Assembly (NCBI RefSeq): GCF_027923905.1
Contig: NZ_AP026966.1
Coordinates: forward strand, 434,001 to 498,000
Direction of reading: 5' to 3'
Origin: Massilia varians
GTDB taxonomy: Bacteria > Pseudomonadota > Gammaproteobacteria > Burkholderiales > Burkholderiaceae_D
DNA: 64,000 bases
Translations under genes and position numbers: made by a program
In this document: positions 1 through 8,017 of the stretch, in pieces
Layout of the letters: each line of letters opens with the position of its first letter
Position numbering within the stretch: the first letter of the stretch is position 1
The notes under the pieces: generated by a model
Told to the model about the DNA's origin: nothing
Databases searched by the model: none
Seen by the model: the letters and a program-made list of their open reading frames with translations, nothing else

Positions 1-47
1 CAGTCCCGGCTGCGGCAAGACGCGTCCATCCCGCCAGGAGAGTACAC

Positions 48-779
48 ATGTTCGACACCGTCACGACAGAATCGGTCAGTCCTGGCAGCATTGCTGACAA
101 CGGGGAAGATGCGTACGCGGCGAGCATTGTCGATGTCACCATCAATGAAAGCGTATTCGGCATCCGTGCCGCCGACGTCGACGAACAGCGCAGTTCCGCC
201 AGTATGCTCATCAGCAAGATGTATGCATGGCGCGGCTATAGCGGCAACCATCAGATCGGCAATGACCCGAACCGGATTACCCTGACCGCTTCGAACAAGA
301 GTGGCGTCATCGGTACACTCAGCCTCAACCTCGATTCCGAAGTCGGCCTGCTCTCCGACCAGGTATTCCGGGACCATATCGATCCCTACCGTGCCCAAGG
401 CAAGGTGTGCGAGATTATCAAGCTGGCCTTCGATCCGTCGGTCAAGTCCAAGGCCGTGTTGGCATCGCTGTTCCACGTGGCCTTCATCTACGCCAGGGAC
501 TTGCACAAGTGCAGTGATATTTTCATTGAAGTCAATCCGCGCCACCGCCGCTTTTATGAAGCGATGCTCGACTTCAAGGTGGAGTGCGAGTCGCGGCCGA
601 ATCCGCGCGTCGACGCGCCGGCGGTCTTGTTGCGGGGGCATATCGCCCACGGTACCCAGCGCATTGCCGAGGTGGCGGGAAAGGGCGACCACGCGGTCGG
701 CGACCGCTCGCTGTTTCCCTACTTTTTTTCGCCGCGCGAAGAGGCCGGTATCATCGGGCGCCTGAAACGCATCGGCTGA
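48..779 (+). CDS. FeeM-type N-acyl amino acid synthase (GNAT-like)
   Basis: This 243-residue protein resembles the FeeM/NasY catalytic core, a GNAT-like fold related to acyl-homoserine lactone synthases that joins a long-chain acyl group from acyl-ACP to an amino acid. Visible family features are the RSSASMLISKMYAWRGY segment near residues 48-64, a central strand/loop with EIIKLAFDPS, the FIEVNPRHRRFYEAMLDFK block near residues 160-180, and a C-terminal LFPYFFSPREE motif. It has no signal peptide or membrane segment. The start follows an AGGAG box seven bases upstream. A second copy lies at 3577-4242 on the other strand and shares the NPRHRRFYE and PYFFSPREE motifs. Family linkage to PEP-CTERM/exosortase loci is known; the acyl and amino acid substrates cannot be read from sequence. 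Confidence 0.8.
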   Translation: MFDTVTTESVSPGSIADNGEDAYAASIVDVTINESVFGIRAADVDEQRSSASMLISKMYAWRGYSGNHQIGNDPNRITLTASNKSGVIGTLSLNLDSEVGLLSDQVFRDHIDPYRAQGKVCEIIKLAFDPSVKSKAVLASLFHVAFIYARDLHKCSDIFIEVNPRHRRFYEAMLDFKVECESRPNPRVDAPAVLLRGHIAHGTQRIAEVAGKGDHAVGDRSLFPYFFSPREEAGIIGRLKRIG

Positions 780-908
780 ACCCTGCCCCCTCTGGGTGGG
801 CTAGTTGAACAACAATCCCTCCCCGGCAGACATCTGCAGCTTGCTCCCAAGTGCAGAAACTCCTATATTCACTTTCTTCTTTTCACCATCTCACAGCAAG
901 GAATGCCC

Positions 909-1592
909 ATGACGATCGGTAAAACCCGGGATGAAATCGCCGAAGCCTATTCATCCGAGCCGTGGTGGTACGACATCCGCGGTTTCTTCATCCTCACGTT
1001 TGCCTATAACAGCACGATCGGCACCCAGATGCGTTTCTTCGGCCCGAACTTCGGCCCCGACCATCTGGAGGTTGCCTGCGGTACGGGCACGCTGCTGGAA
1101 ATGATCCTCAACTGGCGCTGCCGCCGCAAGCTGCCGAAGGTGAACGTGGTCGGCATCGATTATGCGCCATCGATGCTGGCTGGCGCTAAAAAGCGCTTCG
1201 CCAAGGATCCGCAAGTAAAGGTGCAGCACGCCGATGCGGCCGACCTGCCTTTCCCGGAGAACCACTTCGATACGGCCAACATCGCCAATTCGATCCACTG
1301 CTTCCCGACCGTCGACGGCGCCCTGCGCGACATTCTGCGCGTGCTCAAGCCGGGCGGGACGCTGGCGGCCAACGTGCTGCTGTATCCGAGCGGCTTCGCA
1401 CCGCTGCGTTGGGCCGCGCAGAAGATCAATGATTGGGGGATCAAAAAAGGCATCCTGTATAGCCCTTTCCATGTGGAAGAGATCCGTGCCAAAGTCCTCG
1501 ACGCTGGATACCAGATTGCTAGTGAATTTAACTCAGGAAATACTTGGAACGTGGTGTTACGCAAGCCTATGCAGAACCCTTCCGCTAGGTAA
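909..1592 (+). CDS. Class I SAM-dependent methyltransferase
   Basis: A 227-residue methyltransferase of the Methyltransf_11/25 type. Motif I is EVACGTGTLLEM, the acidic post-I strand is NVVGIDYAPSML, and HADAADLPFPENHFD followed by the VLKPGGTL strand completes the fold. An upstream ATG at 903 directly abuts the AAGGA box, so the ATG at 909, six bases after the box, is preferred. The substrate is not evident. A hydrophobic stretch near residues 20-35 (FFILTFAYN) and the lipid-like neighbourhood (N-acyl amino acid synthase upstream) would suit a lipid or quinone-like acceptor, but that is inference. Confidence 0.85.
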   Translation: MTIGKTRDEIAEAYSSEPWWYDIRGFFILTFAYNSTIGTQMRFFGPNFGPDHLEVACGTGTLLEMILNWRCRRKLPKVNVVGIDYAPSMLAGAKKRFAKDPQVKVQHADAADLPFPENHFDTANIANSIHCFPTVDGALRDILRVLKPGGTLAANVLLYPSGFAPLRWAAQKINDWGIKKGILYSPFHVEEIRAKVLDAGYQIASEFNSGNTWNVVLRKPMQNPSAR

Positions 1593-1679
1593 CATTTTGT
1601 TGTCGAGATTTTTTACAATGCTATTTTTTTTTAACAAATGAAAATGCTAAGTAATTGATTTTAAATAATTTTTATTAAC

Positions 1680-1695
1680 TGGCACGGAGCTTGCT
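1680..1695 (+). promoter_or_regulatory. Sigma-54 (RpoN) promoter of the PEP-CTERM gene
   Basis: TGGCACG-GAGC-TTGCT matches the -24/-12 consensus (TGGCACG-N4-TTGCW) at every fixed position. It lies about 50 bases upstream of the PEP-CTERM start inside a strikingly AT-rich intergenic stretch (1593-1690) that could bind an activator and IHF. PEP-CTERM systems are commonly controlled by the PrsK/PrsR two-component pair acting with RpoN, which fits. Confidence 0.85.
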
Positions 1696-1741
1696 TAAGC
1701 CTGAGTGTGTAGCACGAACCCCTACAATCAGGAGAACCAAG

Positions 1742-2542
1742 ATGAAAGTAGTCTCGAAGACCATTATTGCTTGCTCGATCGCAGCCGTTTCACTGTTTGG
1801 TACCGCTGCAAAGGCTGACAACTTCAATCCGTTCACCGTCAACTATGACGGCCGCGAGTTCACTGCAGACAAGATCACCGGTAACTACAACGAAATTGCT
1901 ACCTTCAATCAAGACGGCACCTTCAATGTTTCGCTGGTATGGAACGCGGGCCAGTTCGTCGACAATAACGGCACAACCCCGGTGGTCAAAACTGGCCTGA
2001 ATAACGATTACGGCATCTATGCTCTGTACAGCGCTTCGGGCACCTATGGTGTCGAAGACGGTAAGAACGTGTTCCGTTTCACGGAAGGCAGCGGCAACCT
2101 TTCGATGTACCTCGACGTTAACCTGGACACCACCTTCACTATGCCGGGCAGTGGTGCCGGCCCGGTCGCCACCGGCGCGGCAGGTGACGACCTGCTGCTG
2201 GCTTCGGGCGACCCGCTGTCGGGATACGGTGTGCTGGATCCGACCTTGCCGACCTGCGGCCCTGATGGCATCAACTGCGGCAGCTTCGGTGCCACCTCGA
2301 CCTTTAGCCTGGCCGGCTTCGGCCCGCAATTCTTTGTCGTGCCGCGTCCGTTCTATACCTTGTCGTTCCAGTCGGGCCAGCTGAACAACTTCGAAATCGG
2401 CGGTACCCAGGAAATCAATGGTTCGCTGGACGTGGTCTTCCGCGCACCTGGCCAAGTGCCTGAACCAGCCTCGCTGGGTCTGCTGGGTCTGGGCCTGCTG
2501 GGCCTGGGTGCAGCCCGCCGTCGCAAGCAGGTCAAGAAGTAA
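1742..2542 (+). CDS. PEP-CTERM sorting domain exported protein
   Basis: A 266-residue secreted protein. The N-terminus (MKVVSKTIIACSIAAVS, then TAAKA before D) is a Sec signal peptide. The C-terminus carries VPEPASLGLLGLGLLGLG followed by an RRRK cluster: the PEP-CTERM tripartite signal recognised by exosortase, residues about 239-266. The middle is a beta-rich, Thr/Asn/Gly-rich domain with no catalytic motif I recognise, typical of these extracellular matrix or floc-associated proteins. The start is set by AGGAG eight bases upstream; a longer reading frame from 1691 would overlap the sigma-54 -12 element and is rejected. It is followed by a strong bidirectional terminator and faces the ThiF-like gene. 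Confidence 0.9.
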   Translation: MKVVSKTIIACSIAAVSLFGTAAKADNFNPFTVNYDGREFTADKITGNYNEIATFNQDGTFNVSLVWNAGQFVDNNGTTPVVKTGLNNDYGIYALYSASGTYGVEDGKNVFRFTEGSGNLSMYLDVNLDTTFTMPGSGAGPVATGAAGDDLLLASGDPLSGYGVLDPTLPTCGPDGINCGSFGATSTFSLAGFGPQFFVVPRPFYTLSFQSGQLNNFEIGGTQEINGSLDVVFRAPGQVPEPASLGLLGLGLLGLGAARRRKQVKK

Positions 2543-2573
2543 TGACGGGTGACCTGGCTTGCCAGGTCCGGCC

Positions 2574-2608
2574 AAAAAAAATCCACTGCCTTGGCAGTGG
2601 ATTTTTTT
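2574..2608. terminator. Bidirectional rho-independent terminator
   Basis: A perfect 10-bp stem (ATCCACTGCC / GGCAGTGGAT, two-base loop) is flanked by seven A on the left and seven T on the right, so it can stop transcription from the PEP-CTERM gene on the plus strand and from the ThiF-like gene on the minus strand. Confidence 0.9.
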
Positions 2609-2627
2609 CAGCTTTCGATTCTGTGTA

Positions 2628-3491
2628 CTACTTGCCTGCAAACTGACGTTTGCCGATCGCAATCGCCAGCTTCTGGATTGGATGGGAGTTGCCGCTCGGG
2701 CGCCAAGTCCGCTTGAGCTTGTTGCGGTAGGCATCGAATTGCATTCCCCAGGGCGCCGCCAATACCTTGCCGCGGCCGAGCAGAATCTTCAGCGCTTCTG
2801 TTCCAACGATGCCGGCGCACAATTGGCAGGCCATGAAGGTCGAGGGGCCACGCTGCTCGTCGAAGTTCACCGCTTCCGGCATCACGAGATAGGGGCGGTG
2901 CAGCCCGGCCGGCGCCAGGCCGATGGCGAAACGGATCGCCTTGTCGATGTCCGGCAAGTCGCCCCACTGGAAATATTCCTCGAAGGTCATCCCTCCCGGC
3001 ATGAAGTTCAGCAGGGCCGCGCCCATGCCCAGCGGCGCCGCGGTGGTCGCCGGCACGCCCAGCTGCGCGCACCTTGCGAAAGTCTGGCGGCGCACGTCGA
3101 AGGCAAAGAAATCGAGGCCGTCGACATACAGGTCGGCATCGCCCAGGAAATCGTCGAGATTACCCGCATCCACGCCGTCCGGGAATATCCGGATCTCGAC
3201 CTCGGGATTGATGTCGAGCGCCATGCGCTCCAGTACTTCCGCTTTCGGCTGCCCCAACGTGGACATCATCGCGCCTACCTGGCGGTTGAAATTCGGAATA
3301 TCGAAACGATCGAAATCGGCGATATTGAATTTCGAAATACCGAGACGCGTCAAGGTCAGCAGATGAACGCCGCCGACGCCGCCGATGCCGGCGATCGCCA
3401 CGCGCTTGTTGCGCAATCGTTGTTGTTCTTCGGGGGTGATCCAGCCAATATTGCGCGCAAAAGCCTGCTCGTAGCGAAACGGATTTTTCAT
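2628..3491 (-). CDS. ThiF/MoeB/HesA-family E1-like adenylyltransferase
   Basis: A 287-residue E1-like protein. It has the nucleotide loop GIGGVGG (residues 35-41), the acidic strand IADFDRFD (59-64), the NFNRQ arginine motif (67-71), the lysine of GQPKAE (83) and D124/D127, so the ATP-dependent adenylation residues look intact. It lacks the two CxxC zinc pairs of MoeB/ThiF; only one C-x-x-C (ACQLC) is present near residue 220. No ubiquitin-like carrier gene is adjacent. It follows the second FeeM-like gene by 85 bases on the same strand, so the two are probably co-transcribed. A biosynthetic role activating a carboxyl group is plausible but unproven. No clear Shine-Dalgarno box precedes the start. 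Confidence 0.8.
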   Translation of the reverse strand: MKNPFRYEQAFARNIGWITPEEQQRLRNKRVAIAGIGGVGGVHLLTLTRLGISKFNIADFDRFDIPNFNRQVGAMMSTLGQPKAEVLERMALDINPEVEIRIFPDGVDAGNLDDFLGDADLYVDGLDFFAFDVRRQTFARCAQLGVPATTAAPLGMGAALLNFMPGGMTFEEYFQWGDLPDIDKAIRFAIGLAPAGLHRPYLVMPEAVNFDEQRGPSTFMACQLCAGIVGTEALKILLGRGKVLAAPWGMQFDAYRNKLKRTWRPSGNSHPIQKLAIAIGKRQFAGK

Positions 3492-3576
3492 CGTAGGATG
3501 GGAGTAGTTGACGGAAAGCGCCGCTGCCGCGCATGCGCGTGATCGGCCTTATCGATACAGGTACCGCTATATTGCG

Positions 3577-4242
3577 CTATGGGGAAATGTGGTGCTCATC
3601 CATGCGCAACAGGCGGTTGATAATACCGCGTTCCTCGCGGGGGGAAAAGAAGTAGGGGTAGAGCGAGCGTTCCGCGCTGCCGGCGGGAGTGTCGAAGGTT
3701 CCGCCCAGGCGTTCGACCTGTTCGGTCACGTAATCGAGGCTCAGGTGCATCAGGTAGGCCGGGGCATTCACGCGCGGATTGATTTTCAAATCGCCTTGCT
3801 GGCGGAAGCCGAGCATGCGCTCGTAAAAGCGGCGATGGCGCGGATTGATTTCGATGACGACGTCGGTGCAGTCGTACAGGTCGCGCGCATAAATGAGCGC
3901 CAAATGAAATACGTTCGCCAAGGGAACTCTCGACCGCTCCGAGAGGTCAAACGCTAACTTGGTGCATTCACACAGCCGTGCGCCACGCGCGCGATGCTCG
4001 TCAAGAATGTCCTTGAACAATTCGTCGGCCATCAGGCCGAGCTCCGAATCGATACCGATGGTCACCGTGCCGACCACTTCACCTTTGTCGGTGGCGGTCA
4101 GGGTGACACGGTTATGCTCGTCGAGGACATGGCGCGAACCAGTATACCCGCGACGGGCATACATGCGTTTTACAAGCATGCTGGCCGAATTTCGGCCCTC
4201 AGCAGTATCCGGTAGACGAATTCCGTACGAATCGTCGTTCAC
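3577..4242 (-). CDS. FeeM-type N-acyl amino acid synthase (second copy)
   Basis: A 221-residue paralogue of the protein at 48-779, sharing the NSASMLVKRMYARRGY, CTKLAFDLS, NPRHRRFYERMLGF and LYPYFFSPREE blocks. It begins with GTG, placed eight bases after a GAGGAT box. It lacks the roughly 25-residue N-terminal leader of the first copy. Function as for that family: transfer of an acyl chain to an amino acid amine, substrate unknown. It heads a two-gene unit with the ThiF-like gene. The two copies have diverged enough to suggest different substrates rather than a recent duplication. Confidence 0.78.
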   Translation of the reverse strand: MNDDSYGIRLPDTAEGRNSASMLVKRMYARRGYTGSRHVLDEHNRVTLTATDKGEVVGTVTIGIDSELGLMADELFKDILDEHRARGARLCECTKLAFDLSERSRVPLANVFHLALIYARDLYDCTDVVIEINPRHRRFYERMLGFRQQGDLKINPRVNAPAYLMHLSLDYVTEQVERLGGTFDTPAGSAERSLYPYFFSPREERGIINRLLRMDEHHISP

Positions 4243-4537
4243 GATAAACCATCCTCGAAAGTAGAGGCTGCCATAGTATCGCGACTGACATATATCGCGC
4301 GTTCGCTAGGGAAGCAGCCAATGAAACCTGGGCCGATGAGGAACAAGACAGCGCCATCGCATGCCTTTATGCAGACATGCGATGGTTCAGGAGAGCCCGA
4401 GATGGTTGGTATGCCACGTCCTTGCATTGAGGCGTGGCTTATATCGGTCCTGCCCCGTTTCCGTTGAGCGGGGCGGTTCCGCCGCACCATCGGCGCAGCG
4501 GAACCGGAACCAGTTTGATATCAATATATTATCAAAC
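4243..4537. other. Intergenic region with two inverted repeats
   Basis: No gene is supported here. It holds a perfect 10-bp inverted repeat (CCATCGCATG at 4354-4363 and CATGCGATGG at 4376-4385, 12-base loop) and a 9-bp inverted repeat (CGGTTCCGC at 4474-4482 and GCGGAACCG at 4498-4506). The second could act as the prsT terminator, although its T-run is poor. The promoter of the second FeeM-like gene should lie in the 4243-4340 part. Confidence 0.6.
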
Positions 4538-7315
4538 TTACAGGGTCTTGAGCAATGCGCGCGCGGCATCAATTTCATTGAAAGGCGTATTCTGGGCGAG
4601 CGCCTTGTCGATTTCCTTGCGGGCGCCCTGCTTGTCGCCCGATTTATGCAACGCGACTCCCAGGTGATAGCGGATGTCCGGTGCGTTCGGCGCCTTCTCG
4701 ACCGCCTTTTGCAGCAGCGGCAGGGCACGCGCGGTGTCTCCTTTTTCCACCAGCAGCCAGCCGAGGGTATCCATGATGCCTGGATGGTCGCCTGCCAGCT
4801 TGAAGGCTTGTTCCGCCGTCGCCAAGGCGCGTGGATCTTTTTCCTGCTGATAGGCCCAGGCCAGGTTGTTCAAGACTTGTGCATTGTTCGGCGCGGCCTT
4901 GAGCGCGCGCTCGAGCACCGGAATCGCCTGCTTGAATTCCTTGTTGCCGAGATTGATTTCCGCCACCATCAAGGCGACGCGCACGTCGTTCGGATGCTTG
5001 TTCAGCCATTGCGTGCCGCGCGCGCTGGCTTCCTTGCCCTTGCCGGCCATGTTCATTGCCTGCATCGTCTTGAGCAGCAGGCCTGGCGAATTGGACAGCG
5101 ACTGGGCCTTCTCGTAGGCCGCCACGGCTTGCGCCGGTTTCTTTTGCGCCAGCATCACGTCGCCTTCCAGCATATAGCCGGCTGGGGACTTGGGCTCGCG
5201 TTGCTGCAGCTCGCGCGTAACCTGCAGTGCCTCGTCAGGACGGCCGGCGCGCAGTGCCATGTCGATCTGGGCCAGGCGGGCCGGGACGAAATTTGGCTCC
5301 AGCTCGATGGCGCGCTTGAGGTGGGTGGCGGCCGAGGCTTCGTTCTTCATGGCCGTGTACACGCCGGCCAGGCGCAGCTGCGCCAGCGCCGACTTCGGCA
5401 TGACGTTCACCAGCTTGCCATAGGTTTCGAGGGCGCCTGCCGTGTCCTTGGTCGCCATTTGCGCCTGGCCCATCATTTCGAGCAGGCCGCCATGCGTCGG
5501 ATTGGCGGGTTGCAGCTTGCGCGCCAGGGTCAGGGCCTTCTGTGCCTGGTTGGTGCGGACATAGTGCATGCCCAGGTTGAGGGCCGGCGCCACCGCTTCC
5601 GGATTGGCGTTACTGGCCTTTTCGAGCCAGCTCGTGACCTCGTCCGGACGGTTCTGCACCAAGGCCAGCTCGGCCAGCGCCGTCATCGCGTCGACGTTGT
5701 TCTTGTCCTTTTCCAGCACTTTCAGGAAACGTCCCTTGGCCGCGTCGGGCTGCTTTGCCTGCAGGTCCAGGCGTGCCAGGTTGGCGGTCGCAGGCAGGAA
5801 GGCAGGCTGCAGCGCCACCGCCTTGTCCCAGGCGGCGCGTGCGTTGGCCAGGTCTCCCTTGGCCAGGTAGACCTGGCCTTTCAGGTTCTGTACCTGCGGG
5901 CTGTCAGGCTGCTGTTTTTCCAGGGAGGCGATGGCCTGCAAGGCCTTGTCGAACTGCTTCAGGCCCATGTGCGTCTGGACCAGGGCGATACTGGCTTCCG
6001 CCGATTTCGGGTCGAGCGTGGCGGCCAGTTCCAGTTCCTTCAGACCGCGCGCCTGGTCGCCCTGGGCCAATTTCGAGATGCCCAGCGAAGTGCGCACGCC
6101 CGCCGCCTTGGGCGCCAGTTCGGCCGCTTTTTCCAGGTAGCCGCTGGCCTTGCTGAAATCGCGTACCTGCATGTAGGACTGGCCGGCCAGGGCCAGCAGT
6201 TGCGCATCCTGGGTGCCATCCTTCAGTACCGGCGCCAGCGCCGCGGCCGCATCGGCCGGCTGGCTGCTCTTGAGCAGGGTCTGGGCCAGCAGCTTGCGTG
6301 CATAGACATTGTCTGGATTGCTCTCGAGATACTTGCGCAGGTGCTGTTCAGCCTGCTGTACGGCACCAAGATTCATCTCGGAAGCGCCCGCCAGCAGCAG
6401 GGTCGGCATATGTTCCGGCGCCACTTTCAGGATCTTTTGCAGCGATTCCTGGGCGACGGCATACTTACCTTGGGAGAATTCGTACAGGGCGCGCACATAG
6501 ACCACCAGCAGGTTGCCTGGCGCTGCTTTCTCGGCGCCTTCCACGGCAAGCTTAGCGGCTGGGAACTTGCCTCGACCGATCTCAACGTAGGCCTTTTCGA
6601 TATAGGCATCGCGGTCGTTCGGCTTGAGCTTGAGGGCTTCGTCATAGGCCGCAATGGCCTCGTCGGCCTTGTTGCTCATGCGCAGCATACTGCCCTGCGC
6701 CATCCAGACGTCGGGATTCTTCGGGTCCTTGGCCAGCGCCTCGGCCAGCAGGCGCTCCGCGCCCGCGCGGTCATTGTTCAGCATGGCATAGCGCGCCAGG
6801 CCGAGGAAGGCAGCGCCCAGGTTCGGATCGATGGCCAGCGCAGCCTCGAACGCGGCCTTGGCTTCGTCCGGCTTGCCGGTGACAAGCAAGGCGTCGCCAC
6901 GCAGAGCCAGCAGCGGCGCCGAGCCCTTGGCCTGGTCGGCAGAAATGTCGTCCAGCAATTCCTTGGCACGGCCCTGCAGCATATTGGCCTTGCCCAGCAG
7001 CGGCAGGACTCGTCCGGCATCGGCGCCGAGGGAACGGGCCTTGCGCAGTTCCTTGTCCGCCGAGACGGCGTCGCCCACTTCCAGGTGCAGCATGCCCAGC
7101 TGGATACGGGCTTCGGCGTCTTCGGGGCTCTTGGCCACCGCGTTCTTCAGCTGGATCATCGCCGCCTTGACGTCGCCCTTCTGTTGATACTGCTTGGCTT
7201 CGGCCAGCAGTGTCTCGGTCGACTGGTTATTGCTGCAGGCGGACAAACCCGCCATCAGGAAGGCGCTGGAAAGAAGTGCGGCGGAAAGCTTGAGCTTGGA
7301 GGCGTGGCGCGGCAT
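4538..7315 (-). CDS. prsT: PEP-CTERM system TPR lipoprotein PrsT
   Basis: A 925-residue lipoprotein made almost wholly of tetratricopeptide repeats. The start chosen is ATG at 7315 after AAGGA; it gives a signal peptide ending in the lipobox LSAC (residues 22-25). The length and the opening segment (TETLLAEAKQYQQKGDVKAAMIQLKNAV, quoted here in parts: TETLLAEAKQY, then KGDVKAAMIQLKNAV) are as expected for PrsT of XrtA/PEP-CTERM systems, where it is encoded with exosortase and EPS genes. Here the rest of the exosortase operon is not in the window, although PEP-CTERM and FeeM genes are nearby. The probable role is an outer-membrane-anchored scaffold in protein sorting or EPS export. Confidence 0.88.
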   Translation of the reverse strand: MPRHASKLKLSAALLSSAFLMAGLSACSNNQSTETLLAEAKQYQQKGDVKAAMIQLKNAVAKSPEDAEARIQLGMLHLEVGDAVSADKELRKARSLGADAGRVLPLLGKANMLQGRAKELLDDISADQAKGSAPLLALRGDALLVTGKPDEAKAAFEAALAIDPNLGAAFLGLARYAMLNNDRAGAERLLAEALAKDPKNPDVWMAQGSMLRMSNKADEAIAAYDEALKLKPNDRDAYIEKAYVEIGRGKFPAAKLAVEGAEKAAPGNLLVVYVRALYEFSQGKYAVAQESLQKILKVAPEHMPTLLLAGASEMNLGAVQQAEQHLRKYLESNPDNVYARKLLAQTLLKSSQPADAAAALAPVLKDGTQDAQLLALAGQSYMQVRDFSKASGYLEKAAELAPKAAGVRTSLGISKLAQGDQARGLKELELAATLDPKSAEASIALVQTHMGLKQFDKALQAIASLEKQQPDSPQVQNLKGQVYLAKGDLANARAAWDKAVALQPAFLPATANLARLDLQAKQPDAAKGRFLKVLEKDKNNVDAMTALAELALVQNRPDEVTSWLEKASNANPEAVAPALNLGMHYVRTNQAQKALTLARKLQPANPTHGGLLEMMGQAQMATKDTAGALETYGKLVNVMPKSALAQLRLAGVYTAMKNEASAATHLKRAIELEPNFVPARLAQIDMALRAGRPDEALQVTRELQQREPKSPAGYMLEGDVMLAQKKPAQAVAAYEKAQSLSNSPGLLLKTMQAMNMAGKGKEASARGTQWLNKHPNDVRVALMVAEINLGNKEFKQAIPVLERALKAAPNNAQVLNNLAWAYQQEKDPRALATAEQAFKLAGDHPGIMDTLGWLLVEKGDTARALPLLQKAVEKAPNAPDIRYHLGVALHKSGDKQGARKEIDKALAQNTPFNEIDAARALLKTL

Positions 7316-7485
7316 AGGAATTCCTTGAGGGTTGTCTGGCATTCGCATGTTGGTGCGAAGAATTAACTCGACAACAATAATACATGATGGAATCCTGTGC
7401 CAACGCAACATGGATGATACATTGTTGCAAAAGATTTCTGATTGTTGCTCTCAAAAAATTTAGTGTTGGGCGGGTGCTACAAGCC

Positions 7486-7800
7486 TTATTCTGGCGCGTT
7501 TCCTTTGCGCAAACGACCCAGCAATTCCTCGACATCGTCACCCACGGGAAGACCATGACGGCGCAGCAGCTGGACATGCAGCACCAGGTTCTCGAGCACC
7601 AGCTTGGCCGATACGGCCAATAGGGTCATCAAGCGGTCTTCGGTGCTGAAATTTTCCATCGCGGCCGCCATTTCGCACAGGTGGGTGGCCACCAGGGTGC
7701 GCAGCTCGTCCTCGGGAAAGGGAAGGTCGGCGAAGTCGATCGGATCTTCCTGTTCGACTTCGGCCATCAGGGCGGCAAGTTGCTCGGGCTGGATCGGCAT
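7486..7800 (-). CDS. Small acidic hypothetical protein
   Basis: A 104-residue cytoplasmic protein starting with MPIQPEQLAALMAEV after a GGAG box. It is helical by appearance, with an acidic first half (EQEDPIDFADLPFPEDEL) and a long amphipathic helix (MAAAMENFSTEDRLMTLLAVSAKLVLENL). No motif recognised. A longer frame to 7896 lacks a ribosome-binding site and runs into the promoter of the next gene remnant. It lies between prsT and the MoaD/BNR scar. Confidence 0.6.
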   Translation of the reverse strand: MPIQPEQLAALMAEVEQEDPIDFADLPFPEDELRTLVATHLCEMAAAMENFSTEDRLMTLLAVSAKLVLENLVLHVQLLRRHGLPVGDDVEELLGRLRKGNAPE

Positions 7801-7932
7801 GCATGAACTCCATGAATGGTCGTCAGTCCATTCTAGGGCAGGCGCGGATGCGGGGCTAACGGGATTGGACAGGTGCGATGCTGGCCGGACAGGCATAGAA
7901 TGCTATTTCACATTAGAAATGACGGGCGGGCG

Positions 7933-8017
7933 ATGGCACGGCTGTTCTTCACCCAGCAACTGGCGCGCTTTACCAGCGTGCCCCAGATCGAGACCTCGGC
8001 AGGCGCATTGCGTGCTG
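7933..8017 (+). pseudogene. 5' remnant of a MoaD/ThiS-family gene
   Basis: The frame from ATG 7933 encodes MARLFFTQQLARFTSVP and continues to SAGALRAA. This matches the beginning of MoaD/ThiS-like sulfur-carrier proteins that often sit just upstream of a BNR-repeat gene. After about residue 28 similarity stops and the sequence continues in another frame as the BNR-repeat gene. The remaining two thirds, including the C-terminal Gly-Gly, are absent. I read this as one side of a deletion junction at about 8017-8020. Confidence 0.6.

Noticed and set aside
4361..7366. 1001-codon plus-strand open frame
   Set aside because: It is the exact antisense of prsT; high GC third positions open reverse frames. 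The sequence has no family features, and prsT is clearly the real gene.
7389..7403. TTGGCAC with TTCC four bases on, upstream of prsT on the minus strand, as a sigma-54 promoter
   Set aside because: The -24 half is good but the spacer to TTCC is one base short and the -12 GC is absent, so it does not meet the consensus.
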